A DNA stretch of 17,640 bases from Sulfuritalea sp. (GTDB taxonomy: Bacteria > Pseudomonadota > Gammaproteobacteria > Burkholderiales > Rhodocyclaceae). The notes below the pieces were generated by a model that was not told where the DNA came from, searched no databases, and saw only the letters and a program-made list of their open reading frames with translations. Both the position numbers and the translations under genes were made by a program. Of the stretch, positions 7,176 through 15,209 are shown piece by piece. The DNA is taken from positions 1-17,640 of the forward strand of contig JAIPCS010000047.1 in assembly GCA_021738105.1 (NCBI GenBank), read 5' to 3'. Numbering within the stretch: the stretch's first letter is position 1; every line of letters starts with the position of its first letter.

Positions 7176-9491
7176 ATGACAGTGGCCCGCCGCATTCGCG
7201 TCACCGGCATCGTCCAGGGAGTCGGCTTCCGGCCGTTTGTCTGGCGATTGGCGAGCGAGCTAGAACTGAGCGGCTGGGTGCGCAATGATGCGCTCGGCGT
7301 CGAGATAGCCGCCGAGGGCGCCGAGGCTCAGGTGGCGAAACTGCTGCAACGCTTGCGGATCGACGCACCACCGCTGGCGCGGGTCGACGCGGTGGAATCG
7401 GTAGATACCGTACCCGATGGTTCCAGAGGATTTGCCATCACCGGTAGCGCCGGCGGCCGGGCGAATACTGCGATCGGCCCGGACATTGCGGTGTGCGCAG
7501 ATTGTCTGGCCGAACTGTTCGATCGCAATGGGCGGCGCTGGCGACATGCCTTCATTACCTGCACCCATTGCGGCCCGCGTTATACGGTGACCCGTGGCTT
7601 GCCATACGACCGGGCCCGCACCAGCCTTGCGCCGTTTTCGCTGTGTTCCGCTTGCGCCGTCGAATACGGTCGTCCCGACGATAGGCGCTTTCATGCCGAG
7701 ACCACGTGCTGTACGCATTGCGGCCCACGCCTGAGGCTAATGGATGCGCAGTGCAATCTATTGCCTGGCGATCCGATTGCAGAAACACTGGCCCTGCTGC
7801 GAGCGGGCTCCATTGTCGCCATCAAAGGTCTGGGAGGATTTCATCTGGCCTGTGATGCAAAGAATGGCGAGGCTGTGGCGCGTTTGCGCAAACGCAAGAA
7901 CCGCGAAGCCAAACCCTTTGCGGTAATGGCTGCCAACGCGGTGAGTCTGGCCGCGTATGCCGATCTGACGGAGAAGGAGCGCAGCGTTCTCGAAAGTCGC
8001 GAGCGTCCGGTGGTGGTGGTGCGCAAGTGCACAGGAAGCGAAGAGGCCTTGCCGGGAGTCGCGCCAGGCCTGATCTGGCTGGGCGCCATGCTGCCGACTA
8101 CGCCCATCCATTTTTTGCTGTTTCACGAGGCGGCCGGTCAGCCCGCCGGGTGCGAATGGCTGACAGTGCCACAAGGCCTGGTGCTGGTGATGACCAGTGC
8201 CAACCCGGGCGGCGAGCCGATTGTGCGCGACGACGACGAGGCGCGTGTGCGTCTTGGGGGTATTGCCGACGCATTTCTTGAGCATGATCGGGACATCGTC
8301 GCTCGATGCGACGACAGCGTGGTGCGCGTCATCGGCGATACGGCGCATTTCATCCGTCGCAGTCGCGGCCACGCACCAGCCGCACTGCGTCTGCCACGCA
8401 AAGGCCCTGCAGTACTGGCCCTTGGCGCCTATCTGAAAAATGCAATTTGCGTCACTCGAGGCGACGAGGCGTTCCTGTCGCCGCACATCGGCGATCTGGA
8501 CAATGCTGCGACCTGCAATTTTCTCGACGAAACCGTAGCGCGCATGCTCGATTTGCTCGAAGTACAACCCGATGCCGTTGCCCACGATCGGCATCCCGAT
8601 TACTACAGCTCCCGTGCAGCCGCAGAAATTGCCACACGTCTGGGATTGCCGCTGATCCCGGTACAGCATCACCATGCCCATATAGCGGCCGTCTGCGTCG
8701 AGCATACGCAGCAGGCGCCGGTGCTGGGTCTGGCGCTCGACGGCGTGGGTCTGGGTGACGACAATACGGCCTGGGGTGGCGAATTGCTGTTGCTCGATGG
8801 CAAGCGCTTTGAGCGCTTGGGTCATCTGCGCCCCTTGCCCTTGCCCGGCGGCGACAGCGCGGCGCGGGAACCCTGGCGCATGGCCGCGTCTGCGCTCAAC
8901 GAGTTGGGACGCAGTTCGGAAATTCCCGCGCGCTGCCAAGTGCCTGGGGCGGCAACTGTCGCCGATATGTTGGTGCGCAACCTCAACTGTCCACCCAGTT
9001 CAAGCATGGGCCGCGTGTTCGACGCCGCTGCCGGATTGCTCGGGCTCAGTACGCGTATGAAATTCGAGGCAGAAGCGGCGATGCTGCTGGAGCAGGCGGC
9101 AAGCCGTTACATCGAATGCGCCGGTTGGCCGTTGCTGAAAGATCAGGACTGGAACATTGTGCAGGAAGCCAGCAGCGGGAATCGTCTCGATCTGCTGCCC
9201 GCGTTGGCAAGACTGCTGAACGCGGATGACGTGGATCAGGCTGCCGCTCATTTTCACGGTACGCTGGTCGCGGCGCTCGCGGATTGGATCGGACAGGCCG
9301 CGAGCAGTCAGGGTATTTCGACGGTCGCCTGGAGTGGCGGCTGTTTCATCAACCGCTTGCTGTCGCTTGGACTGCGCGAGAAGCTCGAGCAGCGCGGCTT
9401 GCGCGTGCTGACACCGGTTCGGCTGCCGCCGGGTGACGGCGGCATCGCCGTCGGTCAGGCATGGGCCGCACAGCAATTACTGGAAAGCTGA
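7176..9491 (+). CDS. hypF: Carbamoyltransferase HypF
   Basis: It uses carbamoyl phosphate and ATP to carbamoylate the C-terminal cysteine of HypE, the first step of CN ligand synthesis. It has 771 residues and all domains in order. An acylphosphatase domain occupies about 1-90 (RVTGIVQGVGFRPFVW). Two zinc fingers follow, with C107, C110, C129, C132, C157, C160, C179 and C182, exactly the CX2CX18CX2CX24CX2CX18CX2C pattern. A YrdC-like domain comes next (KGLGGFHLACDA, KRKNREAKPFAVM, TSANPGGEPI). Last is a Kae1-like carbamoyltransferase domain with the metal motif HHHAH at 498-502, LALDGVGLG, AWSGGCFINRLL and PPGDGGIAVGQA. ATG 7176 is 10 nt after hypB and is chosen because the acylphosphatase motif begins right after it; no strong ribosome site is visible. 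Confidence 0.97.
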   Translation: MTVARRIRVTGIVQGVGFRPFVWRLASELELSGWVRNDALGVEIAAEGAEAQVAKLLQRLRIDAPPLARVDAVESVDTVPDGSRGFAITGSAGGRANTAIGPDIAVCADCLAELFDRNGRRWRHAFITCTHCGPRYTVTRGLPYDRARTSLAPFSLCSACAVEYGRPDDRRFHAETTCCTHCGPRLRLMDAQCNLLPGDPIAETLALLRAGSIVAIKGLGGFHLACDAKNGEAVARLRKRKNREAKPFAVMAANAVSLAAYADLTEKERSVLESRERPVVVVRKCTGSEEALPGVAPGLIWLGAMLPTTPIHFLLFHEAAGQPAGCEWLTVPQGLVLVMTSANPGGEPIVRDDDEARVRLGGIADAFLEHDRDIVARCDDSVVRVIGDTAHFIRRSRGHAPAALRLPRKGPAVLALGAYLKNAICVTRGDEAFLSPHIGDLDNAATCNFLDETVARMLDLLEVQPDAVAHDRHPDYYSSRAAAEIATRLGLPLIPVQHHHAHIAAVCVEHTQQAPVLGLALDGVGLGDDNTAWGGELLLLDGKRFERLGHLRPLPLPGGDSAAREPWRMAASALNELGRSSEIPARCQVPGAATVADMLVRNLNCPPSSSMGRVFDAAAGLLGLSTRMKFEAEAAMLLEQAASRYIECAGWPLLKDQDWNIVQEASSGNRLDLLPALARLLNADDVDQAAAHFHGTLVAALADWIGQAASSQGISTVAWSGGCFINRLLSLGLREKLEQRGLRVLTPVRLPPGDGGIAVGQAWAAQQLLES

Positions 9492-9493
9492 TC

Positions 9494-9739
9494 ATGTGCC
9501 TCGCAATTCCCGTCAAGGTGGTAGAACTCGGCGCTGGTGACACGGCGATTGTCGACCTGGGCGGCGTCAAGAAAGAGATTTCGCTGGCGCTGCTAAGTGG
9601 TGTGAATGTCGGCGATTACGTGATCCTGCATGTCGGCTATGCCTTGACCAAACTCGATCCTGAAGAAGCTGAAAAGACACTGGCGTTGTTTGCCGAATTG
9701 AACGAGTCAGCGCTGGTCGGGGAAAACGTAGCACAGTGA
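9494..9739 (+). CDS. hypC: Hydrogenase assembly chaperone HypC
   Basis: An 81-residue chaperone that forms a complex with HypD, carries the Fe(CN)2CO group and delivers it to the large subunit. It starts MCLAIPVKV with the essential Cys2, and has the conserved VGDYVILHVGYALTKLD segment, including the His that its paralogue HoxL (3260) lacks. Size and motif order are normal. It starts 2 nt after hypF and ends in a 4-bp overlap with hypD (GTGA, 9736-9739), so translation of hypC and hypD is very likely coupled. This fits the fact that the two proteins act as one complex. Confidence 0.97.
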   Translation: MCLAIPVKVVELGAGDTAIVDLGGVKKEISLALLSGVNVGDYVILHVGYALTKLDPEEAEKTLALFAELNESALVGENVAQ

Positions 9740-10860
9740 AATACATCGACGAATTCCGCGACGGCGAGTTGGCGAAGAATCTCGCGCTTAGCATTACTGC
9801 GGAAGTCCAGCCCGGTCGCAATTACAGCTTCATGGAGTTCTGCGGAGGACACACGCACGCCATTTCGCGCTACGGCCTCTCCGACTTGTTGCCGTCCACG
9901 GTGCGCATGGTGCATGGTCCGGGCTGTCCGGTGTGCGTACTGCCCATCGGTCGCGTGGACATGGTGATCAATCTTGCGCTTGATCACGGGGTGATTCTGT
10001 GCACCTACGGTGACACGCTGCGCATCCCAGCCTCAGACGGACTGTCGCTGATGAAGGCAAAAGCGCGCGGAGCCGATATACGCATGGTGTATTCGACCAT
10101 CGACGCGTTGCAGATCGCTCGTGACAATCCAGATCGTGAGGTGGTGTTCTTCGCCATCGGTTTCGAAACCACCACGCCGCCGACGGCGGTGGCGATACAA
10201 CAGGCTGACGCTGAAGGATTGAAAAATTTCAGTGTGATCTGTTGTCACGTGCTGACGCCATCGGCGATCAGCAATATCCTCGAATCGCCCGAGGTCAGGC
10301 AGTGGGGCACGGTGCCGCTGGACGGCTTCATAGGCCCGGCCCATGTGTCCACCGTGATCGGTAGCCGGCCCTACGAGTTCTTCGCCGAGGAATATCGCAA
10401 GCCCGTGGTCATCGCCGGCTTCGAGCCGCTGGACGTGATGCAGGCCATCTTGATGCTGGTACGGCAGGTGAACGAAGGACGCGCCGAGGTAGAGAACGAA
10501 TTCTCGCGCGCCGTCAGCCGCGACGGAAACCTGAAGGCGCAGGACCGAGTTGCCGAGGTATTCGAACTGCGCCGCGAATTCGAGTGGCGCGGTTTGTCGG
10601 TGGTGCCCTATTCGGCATTGAAAATCCGCAAGCAGTACGAGGCTTTCGACGCCGAGCGTCGCTTTGAAATCGACTACCAATCGGTTCCCGATCACAAGGC
10701 CTGCGATTGCGGCGCGATCCTGCGTGGTGTGAAAAAGCCGCAGGACTGCAAACTGTTCGGCACCGTGTGCACGCCGGAAAACCCGATCGGTTCCTGCATG
10801 GTCAGTTCCGAAGGCGCCTGCGCTGCACATTACAGCTATGGGAGGTACAAAAATGCATGA
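9736..10860 (+). CDS. hypD: Fe-S scaffold protein HypD
   Basis: An iron-sulfur protein that, with HypC, is the scaffold on which the Fe(CN)2CO unit is built. It has 374 residues. Conserved motifs are EFCGGHTHAI (C36), HGPGCPVCVLP (C64, C67), FETTTPPTA, and a C-terminal cysteine-rich domain with CDCG, DCKLFGTVCTPENP and GSCMVSSEGACAAHY that binds a 4Fe-4S cluster. The GTG start at 9736 overlaps the hypC stop; MKYIDEFRDGELA is the usual HypD N-terminus, which supports it. The stop TGA (10858-10860) overlaps an ATG at 10857 that is in frame with hypE, and a palindromic repeat begins with the very next base. Confidence 0.97.
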   Translation: MKYIDEFRDGELAKNLALSITAEVQPGRNYSFMEFCGGHTHAISRYGLSDLLPSTVRMVHGPGCPVCVLPIGRVDMVINLALDHGVILCTYGDTLRIPASDGLSLMKAKARGADIRMVYSTIDALQIARDNPDREVVFFAIGFETTTPPTAVAIQQADAEGLKNFSVICCHVLTPSAISNILESPEVRQWGTVPLDGFIGPAHVSTVIGSRPYEFFAEEYRKPVVIAGFEPLDVMQAILMLVRQVNEGRAEVENEFSRAVSRDGNLKAQDRVAEVFELRREFEWRGLSVVPYSALKIRKQYEAFDAERRFEIDYQSVPDHKACDCGAILRGVKKPQDCKLFGTVCTPENPIGSCMVSSEGACAAHYSYGRYKNA

Positions 10861-10942
10861 ACCACAGAGACACAGAGGCACAGAGAAAATCAGAAATAGA
10901 CTCAAGCCATTGCTGTTCTCTGTGCCTCTGTGCCTCTGTGGT
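10861..10942. repeat. Dispersed palindromic repeat at the hypD-hypE junction
   Basis: Bases 10861-10887 and 10916-10942 are a 27-bp inverted repeat with one mismatch (10870 against 10933) and a 28-nt loop. The arms consist of an internally repeated unit of the type CACAGAGGCACAGAG. Read in one frame it gives the peptide NHRDTEAQRKSE, which I recall as a frequent artefact at the N-termini of annotated proteins in many bacteria, so this is probably a widespread mobile palindromic repeat. No transposase is present. It begins directly after the hypD stop codon. Confidence 0.8.
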
Positions 10943-10955
10943 GAAAGGGTTTCAA

Positions 10956-12020
10956 GTGTCTGAAGTAAAGCGCGGTTACGTCAAGCCGCTGGACTTGAAG
11001 CAGGGCCGGGTCGATATGTCGCACGGCTCGGGCGGGCGCTCGATGGTGCAGTTGATCTCGGAGCTGTTCGCCAGGCATCTGGGTAACGAATACCTGGGCC
11101 AGGGCAACGATGGAGCCGTATTGCCAGCGCCGAGTTTTGAAGGTCGGCAGGGACGGCTGGTGATGTCCACCGACTGTCACGTGGTATCTCCGCTGTTCTT
11201 TCCCGGCGGAGACATCGGCAGCCTCTCGGTGCATGGCACGGTCAACGACGTGGCGGTGATGGGGGCGACGCCGCTGTATCTGGCAGCCGGATTCATTCTC
11301 GAAGAAGGCTTCCCGCTGGCCGATCTGGCGCGCATTGTCGAATCCATGGCGCGTGCCGCGACGGATGCCGGCGTGCCGGTGGTGACGGGCGACACCAAGG
11401 TGGTTGAACGCGGCAAAGGCGATGGAATTTTCATTACCACCACGGGCGTCGGCATGCTTCCCGACGGCGTCGAGCTTGGCGGCAACAGGGCGCGCGCTGG
11501 TGATGTGGTGATCGTGTCCGGCTCGCTGGGTGATCACGGCGTGGCGATCATGAGCAAGCGCGAGAATCTCAGCTTTGATGCGCCGATCGAATCCGACAGC
11601 GCCGCCTTGAACGGGCTGATCGCCGCGATGCTCGCGACCGGAGCCGATATTCGCTGCCTGCGCGATCCCACGCGGGGTGGACTGGCGGCGACCCTGAATG
11701 AAATTGCCGGGCAATCCGGTGTCGGCATGATGCTTCACGAAAAGGCCATTCCGGTGAAACAGGTGGTGGCGGCAGCTTGCGAATTTCTCGGCCTTGACCC
11801 GCTGTATGTAGCCAATGAAGGCAAGCTGATTGCGATTTGCTCTGCCACTGACTCCGAGCGACTCCTGGCGGCGATGCGTGCCCATCCACTGGGACGCGAA
11901 GCGACCCAAATCGGTGAGGTGCTCGCCGACGATCACCATTTTGTTCAGCTCACCACGGCTTTCGGCGGCAAGCGCATCGTCGATTGGCTAGCGGGTGATC
12001 AGTTGCCACGAATCTGCTGA
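10956..12020 (+). CDS. hypE: Carbamoyl dehydratase HypE
   Basis: It dehydrates the thiocarbamoyl group placed on its C-terminal cysteine by HypF to thiocyanate, and passes CN to the HypC-HypD iron. It has 354 residues from GTG 10956, with AAAGGG 6 nt upstream. Family motifs are DMSHGSGGRSM, GNDGAVLP, VMSTDCHVVSPLFFPGGDIG, HGTVNDVAVMGA, GDTKVVERG, DPTRGGLAATLNEIA, VANEGKL and the C-terminal PRIC carrying the modified cysteine. The frame is open upstream to ATG 10857, which has GGAGG at 10841-10845. That start would add 33 residues encoded by the inserted repeat. I prefer GTG 10956 because the family N-terminus starts near there, but the extended form cannot be excluded. The stop overlaps the hypX start by 1 nt. 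Confidence 0.94.
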   Translation: MSEVKRGYVKPLDLKQGRVDMSHGSGGRSMVQLISELFARHLGNEYLGQGNDGAVLPAPSFEGRQGRLVMSTDCHVVSPLFFPGGDIGSLSVHGTVNDVAVMGATPLYLAAGFILEEGFPLADLARIVESMARAATDAGVPVVTGDTKVVERGKGDGIFITTTGVGMLPDGVELGGNRARAGDVVIVSGSLGDHGVAIMSKRENLSFDAPIESDSAALNGLIAAMLATGADIRCLRDPTRGGLAATLNEIAGQSGVGMMLHEKAIPVKQVVAAACEFLGLDPLYVANEGKLIAICSATDSERLLAAMRAHPLGREATQIGEVLADDHHFVQLTTAFGGKRIVDWLAGDQLPRIC

Positions 12021-13747
12021 TGAGAATCCTACTCCTCACCCACTCGTTCAACAGCCTGTCGCAGCGCCTCAGCGCCGAACTGCAACGTCGCGGGCATGAG
12101 ATTTCCATCGAGTTCGACATCGCCGACAGCGTGGCTGAAGAGGCGGTGGCGCTGTTCAAGCCGGATCTGATTGTCGCGCCCTATCTGCGGCGGGCGATAC
12201 CCGAATCCGTCTGGCGCAATATTGTTTGTCTCATCGTGCATCCGGGCATCGTCGGCGACCGCGGGCCCTCCGCGCTGGACTGGGCGATACAAGCCGGCGA
12301 GGCGGAGTGGGGTGTCACCGTGCTGCAGGCCGAAGCCGAAATGGATGCCGGCCCGGTCTGGGCCAGTGCGCATTTTCCGCTGCGCAGCGCGAAGAAGTCG
12401 AGCATCTATCGCAATGAAGTCACGCAGGCCGCCACGAAGGCGGTGTTGCGGGCAGTGGAGCGCTTTGCTGGTGGTGATTATGTGCCGACGCCGCTCGCCG
12501 CATGCGCCGAGGCTCGTGGCCAATTGCGACCGCTCATGAAGCAAAGCGATCGAGCCATCGACTGGCAGCACGACGACACGGCGACCGTACTGCAAAAAAT
12601 CAATGCGGCCGATGGATTTCCCGGCATTGCCGACAGCCTGTTTGCTCAGCCCTGCCATATTTTCGATGCATGGCCAGAGCACATCTTGATCGGTAATGGC
12701 GCTGCCGAACCCGGCAGCCTGCTGGTGCGGCGCGAAACCGCGGTGTTGAAGAAAACCACGGACGGCGCCCTCTGGATCGGCCATGCCAAGCGCGTCGGTG
12801 GCTTCAAACTGCCGGTGGCGTTGGCCTTTGCAGATGAGTTTGCCAGCCTGCCTGAGATGCCGCTGGAAAACTGGTGGCGTGTTGCCGAAGAAAGCTGGCA
12901 GGACATCGCCTACGAGGAAGCCGGCGGCGTAGGCTTTCTACAGTTCGAGTTTTACAACGGCGCCATGTCCAGCACGCAATGCCAGCGCCTGCGCAGTGCC
13001 TTGGCTTGGGCCAAACTGCGCCCGGTGAAGGTGCTGGTGCTGACCGGCGGAGCGGATTTCTGGTCCAATGGCATTCATCTCAATGTGATCGAAGCCGCCG
13101 AGTCGCCCGCCGACGAATCATGGAATAACATTAACGCGATGAACGACCTGGCCCTCGAGTTGATCGAAACCGATGAGCAGATCACCATTGCCGCGCTGGC
13201 CGGCAATGCCGGGGCGGGAGGCTGCTTTCTGGCGCGGGCCGCCGATCAGGTCTGGGTGCGCGAAGGCGTATTGCTCAACCCGCATTACAAGAACATGGGC
13301 AATCTTTACGGCTCAGAATACTGGACCTACCTCTTGCCGCGTTGCCTTGGTGAGCCGAGCGTGGGCGAGAAAAGCCGCGCCATCATGCATGATCGTCAAC
13401 CATTGACGGCACGGCTAGCGGTCGCTGGAGGCTTTGCAGATGTCTGCCTGACGGAAGACAAGCAGGCCTTCCGCGTTGATGTTGCGCGCCGTGCTGCAGA
13501 GATTGCCGCTGCCGGCGATCTGGCCGATCAATTGGCCGCGAAGCGCGCGCATCGCGCGCGGGACGAAGCTGCGAAGCCGCTGGCCATGTATCGGGAAGAA
13601 GAGCTGAGTCACATGCGACGCAACTTCTACGGCTTCGATCCGAGCTATCACGTTGCCCGGCATCATTTTGTGCGTAAATCGCTGGCCTCCTGGACACCTC
13701 GCCATCTGGCGCACCATCGCGACATCGGTTGGAAGGTCCCGGAATGA
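12020..13747 (+). CDS. hypX: CO-ligand synthesis protein HypX (HoxX)
   Basis: A two-domain protein that takes the formyl group of N10-formyl-tetrahydrofolate, transfers it to coenzyme A and releases CO for the iron site. It supports hydrogenase maturation under aerobic conditions. It has 575 residues. The N-terminal part (about 1-270) resembles methionyl-tRNA formyltransferase, with LIVHPGIVGDRGPSALDWAI (HPG at 74-76). The C-terminal part (about 300-540) resembles enoyl-CoA hydratase/isomerase, with VLTGGADFWSNGIHLN and AGNAGAGGCFLARAADQVW forming the usual CoA-binding oxyanion region, and LNPHYKNMGNLYGSEYWTYLLPR typical of HypX. Its ATG overlaps the hypE stop (TGATG). Its presence implies H2 oxidation in the presence of oxygen. 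Confidence 0.96.
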   Translation: MRILLLTHSFNSLSQRLSAELQRRGHEISIEFDIADSVAEEAVALFKPDLIVAPYLRRAIPESVWRNIVCLIVHPGIVGDRGPSALDWAIQAGEAEWGVTVLQAEAEMDAGPVWASAHFPLRSAKKSSIYRNEVTQAATKAVLRAVERFAGGDYVPTPLAACAEARGQLRPLMKQSDRAIDWQHDDTATVLQKINAADGFPGIADSLFAQPCHIFDAWPEHILIGNGAAEPGSLLVRRETAVLKKTTDGALWIGHAKRVGGFKLPVALAFADEFASLPEMPLENWWRVAEESWQDIAYEEAGGVGFLQFEFYNGAMSSTQCQRLRSALAWAKLRPVKVLVLTGGADFWSNGIHLNVIEAAESPADESWNNINAMNDLALELIETDEQITIAALAGNAGAGGCFLARAADQVWVREGVLLNPHYKNMGNLYGSEYWTYLLPRCLGEPSVGEKSRAIMHDRQPLTARLAVAGGFADVCLTEDKQAFRVDVARRAAEIAAAGDLADQLAAKRAHRARDEAAKPLAMYREEELSHMRRNFYGFDPSYHVARHHFVRKSLASWTPRHLAHHRDIGWKVPE

Positions 13748-13773
13748 ATCAAAAAGCCAACAGGTTTTCATGA
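13744..13773 (+). other. Nine-codon ORF bridging hypX and hoxA
   Basis: ATG at 13744 overlaps the hypX stop (ATGA). The frame reads MNQKANRFS and stops with TGA at 13771-13773, which overlaps the hoxA ATG at 13770 (ATGA). GGAAGG at 13731-13736 lies 7 nt before the ATG, while hoxA itself has only a weak AGG. This geometry would hand ribosomes from hypX to hoxA. The peptide is probably not functional in itself; it could also be chance. Confidence 0.3.
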
Positions 13774-15209
13774 TCAAACCTCTTGCTCCTCTAACGGTCC
13801 TCGTTGTCGACGACGAGCAGCGCTCGCTGGAGACGCTGCGCCGAACACTCGAAGAGGATTTCACGGTGTTGACAGCTGCTTCCGCCGAGGAAGGTGAGCA
13901 AGTCATGAGCCGCGAGTTTGTGCACATCGTGCTCTCCGATCAGCGCATGCCGGGAAGTTCAGGTGTTGAATTTTTGCGCCGCGTGCGCGCACAATGGCCC
14001 GAGACGGTGCGCCTGATTCTCTCCGGCTATACCGAAGCAGAGGATATTATTTCCGGTATCAACGACGCCGGTATCTGGCAATACCTGTTGAAGCCCTGGC
14101 ATCCCGATCAGTTGTTGTTGACGTTGAAAAGCGCCGCGGAACTATGGCGCCTGCAACAAGAGAATCAGCGTCTGTCGCTGGAACTGCGCGACAGCCCCGA
14201 GCAGCTGGTGACGCGGGTTGCCAGTCGGCGTGGCAAGCTGCGCGCGCGTTCGGGTTTCGATCGTCTGGTGCGCGCGGCCGATAGTCCGCTCAACGAAATC
14301 TGCGAGCTGGCACAGCGCATTGCCGGGCACGAGCTTTCGGTGCTGGTCACCGGCGAATCCGGTACCGGCAAGGAATTGCTGGCGCGCGCCATTCACTACG
14401 CCAGCGAGCGCGCCGAGCGGCCGTTTGTGGTCGAGAACTGTGGCGCGATGCCCGATACACTGCTCGAAGCCGAATTGTTTGGCCACAAGCGCGGCGCCTT
14501 CACCGGCGCCCATGAAGATCGCATCGGTCTGTTTCAGCAGGCCGATGGCGGCACCTTGTTTCTCGACGAAATCGGCGACACCTCACCCGCGTTCCAGGTC
14601 AAACTTTTGCGCGCCCTGCAGGAAGGCGAAGTACGCCCGGTCGGTAGTCCGCGTTCGGTGCCGGTGGATGTACGCATCATCGCCGCGACCAATCGCGATC
14701 TTGAAGCCGACGTGGCCAGCGGTCGCTTCCGACAGGATCTCTACTACCGGATCGCCGCCATCACCTTCAATATGCCCAGCCTGCGTGAGCGACCGCAGGA
14801 CATTCCGTTGATTGTTGACGATATGTTCAAAAAGTCGGCGCTGGCGGGACGGCGACTTTCTGCCGATGCGATGAAGTGCCTGCGTGCGCACCGCTGGCCG
14901 GGCAATGTGCGCGAGCTGCAAAACGAAGTCTTGCGCGCGCTGGCGCTGGGTAGCGGCGATTCGCTTGAAGCGACGCTGTTTTCGCCGCGCGTGCGTCAAT
15001 CACCAATCCTTGCCGGAAACCGGTCAGCGGCAGACGAGGAAGGGGTGACGCTCAAGGAAAGGCTCGATAGGCTTGAAGGGCAGGTGATTGCCGAAACATT
15101 GCACAAACATCGCGGCAACAAGACGCGCGTGGCCGAAGAGCTGGGCCTGACGCGGGTTGGTTTGCGCATGAAGCTTGCGCGACTGAACATTGGAGATGCC
15201 GAGTCATGA
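13770..15209 (+). CDS. hoxA: Sigma-54-dependent H2-responsive regulator HoxA (HupR)
   Basis: NtrC-type response regulator that activates hydrogenase promoters with sigma-54. It has 479 residues. The receiver domain (about 8-125) has the acidic pair D14/D15, phospho-acceptor D57 in LSDQRMPG, and conserved LSGY and LLKPW. The AAA+ domain has Walker A GESGTGKE (195-202), intact GAFTGA (242-247) that contacts sigma-54, Walker B GGTLFLDEIGD, and the sensor region WPGNVRELQNEV. The C-terminal helix-turn-helix is in NKTRVAEELGLTRVGLRMKLARL. In Cupriavidus HoxA is active unphosphorylated and is switched off by the kinase HoxJ when H2 is absent. ATG 13770 is chosen because it begins just before the receiver; the upstream open frame lies within hypX. 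Its target promoter is not in the window. Confidence 0.95.
   Translation: MIKPLAPLTVLVVDDEQRSLETLRRTLEEDFTVLTAASAEEGEQVMSREFVHIVLSDQRMPGSSGVEFLRRVRAQWPETVRLILSGYTEAEDIISGINDAGIWQYLLKPWHPDQLLLTLKSAAELWRLQQENQRLSLELRDSPEQLVTRVASRRGKLRARSGFDRLVRAADSPLNEICELAQRIAGHELSVLVTGESGTGKELLARAIHYASERAERPFVVENCGAMPDTLLEAELFGHKRGAFTGAHEDRIGLFQQADGGTLFLDEIGDTSPAFQVKLLRALQEGEVRPVGSPRSVPVDVRIIAATNRDLEADVASGRFRQDLYYRIAAITFNMPSLRERPQDIPLIVDDMFKKSALAGRRLSADAMKCLRAHRWPGNVRELQNEVLRALALGSGDSLEATLFSPRVRQSPILAGNRSAADEEGVTLKERLDRLEGQVIAETLHKHRGNKTRVAEELGLTRVGLRMKLARLNIGDAES

Noticed and set aside
7758..8939. 393-codon minus-strand open frame within hypF
   Set aside because: It lies antisense to intact YrdC and Kae1 domains, its composition is typical of shadow frames, and it has no start signal.
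10853..10963. 36-codon open frame through the palindromic repeat
   Set aside because: It is a by-product of the repeat, in a different frame from hypE, with no support as a protein.
10902..11939. 345-codon minus-strand open frame within hypE
   Set aside because: Shadow of hypE; the sequence is His/Arg/Gln-rich low-quality protein without motifs.
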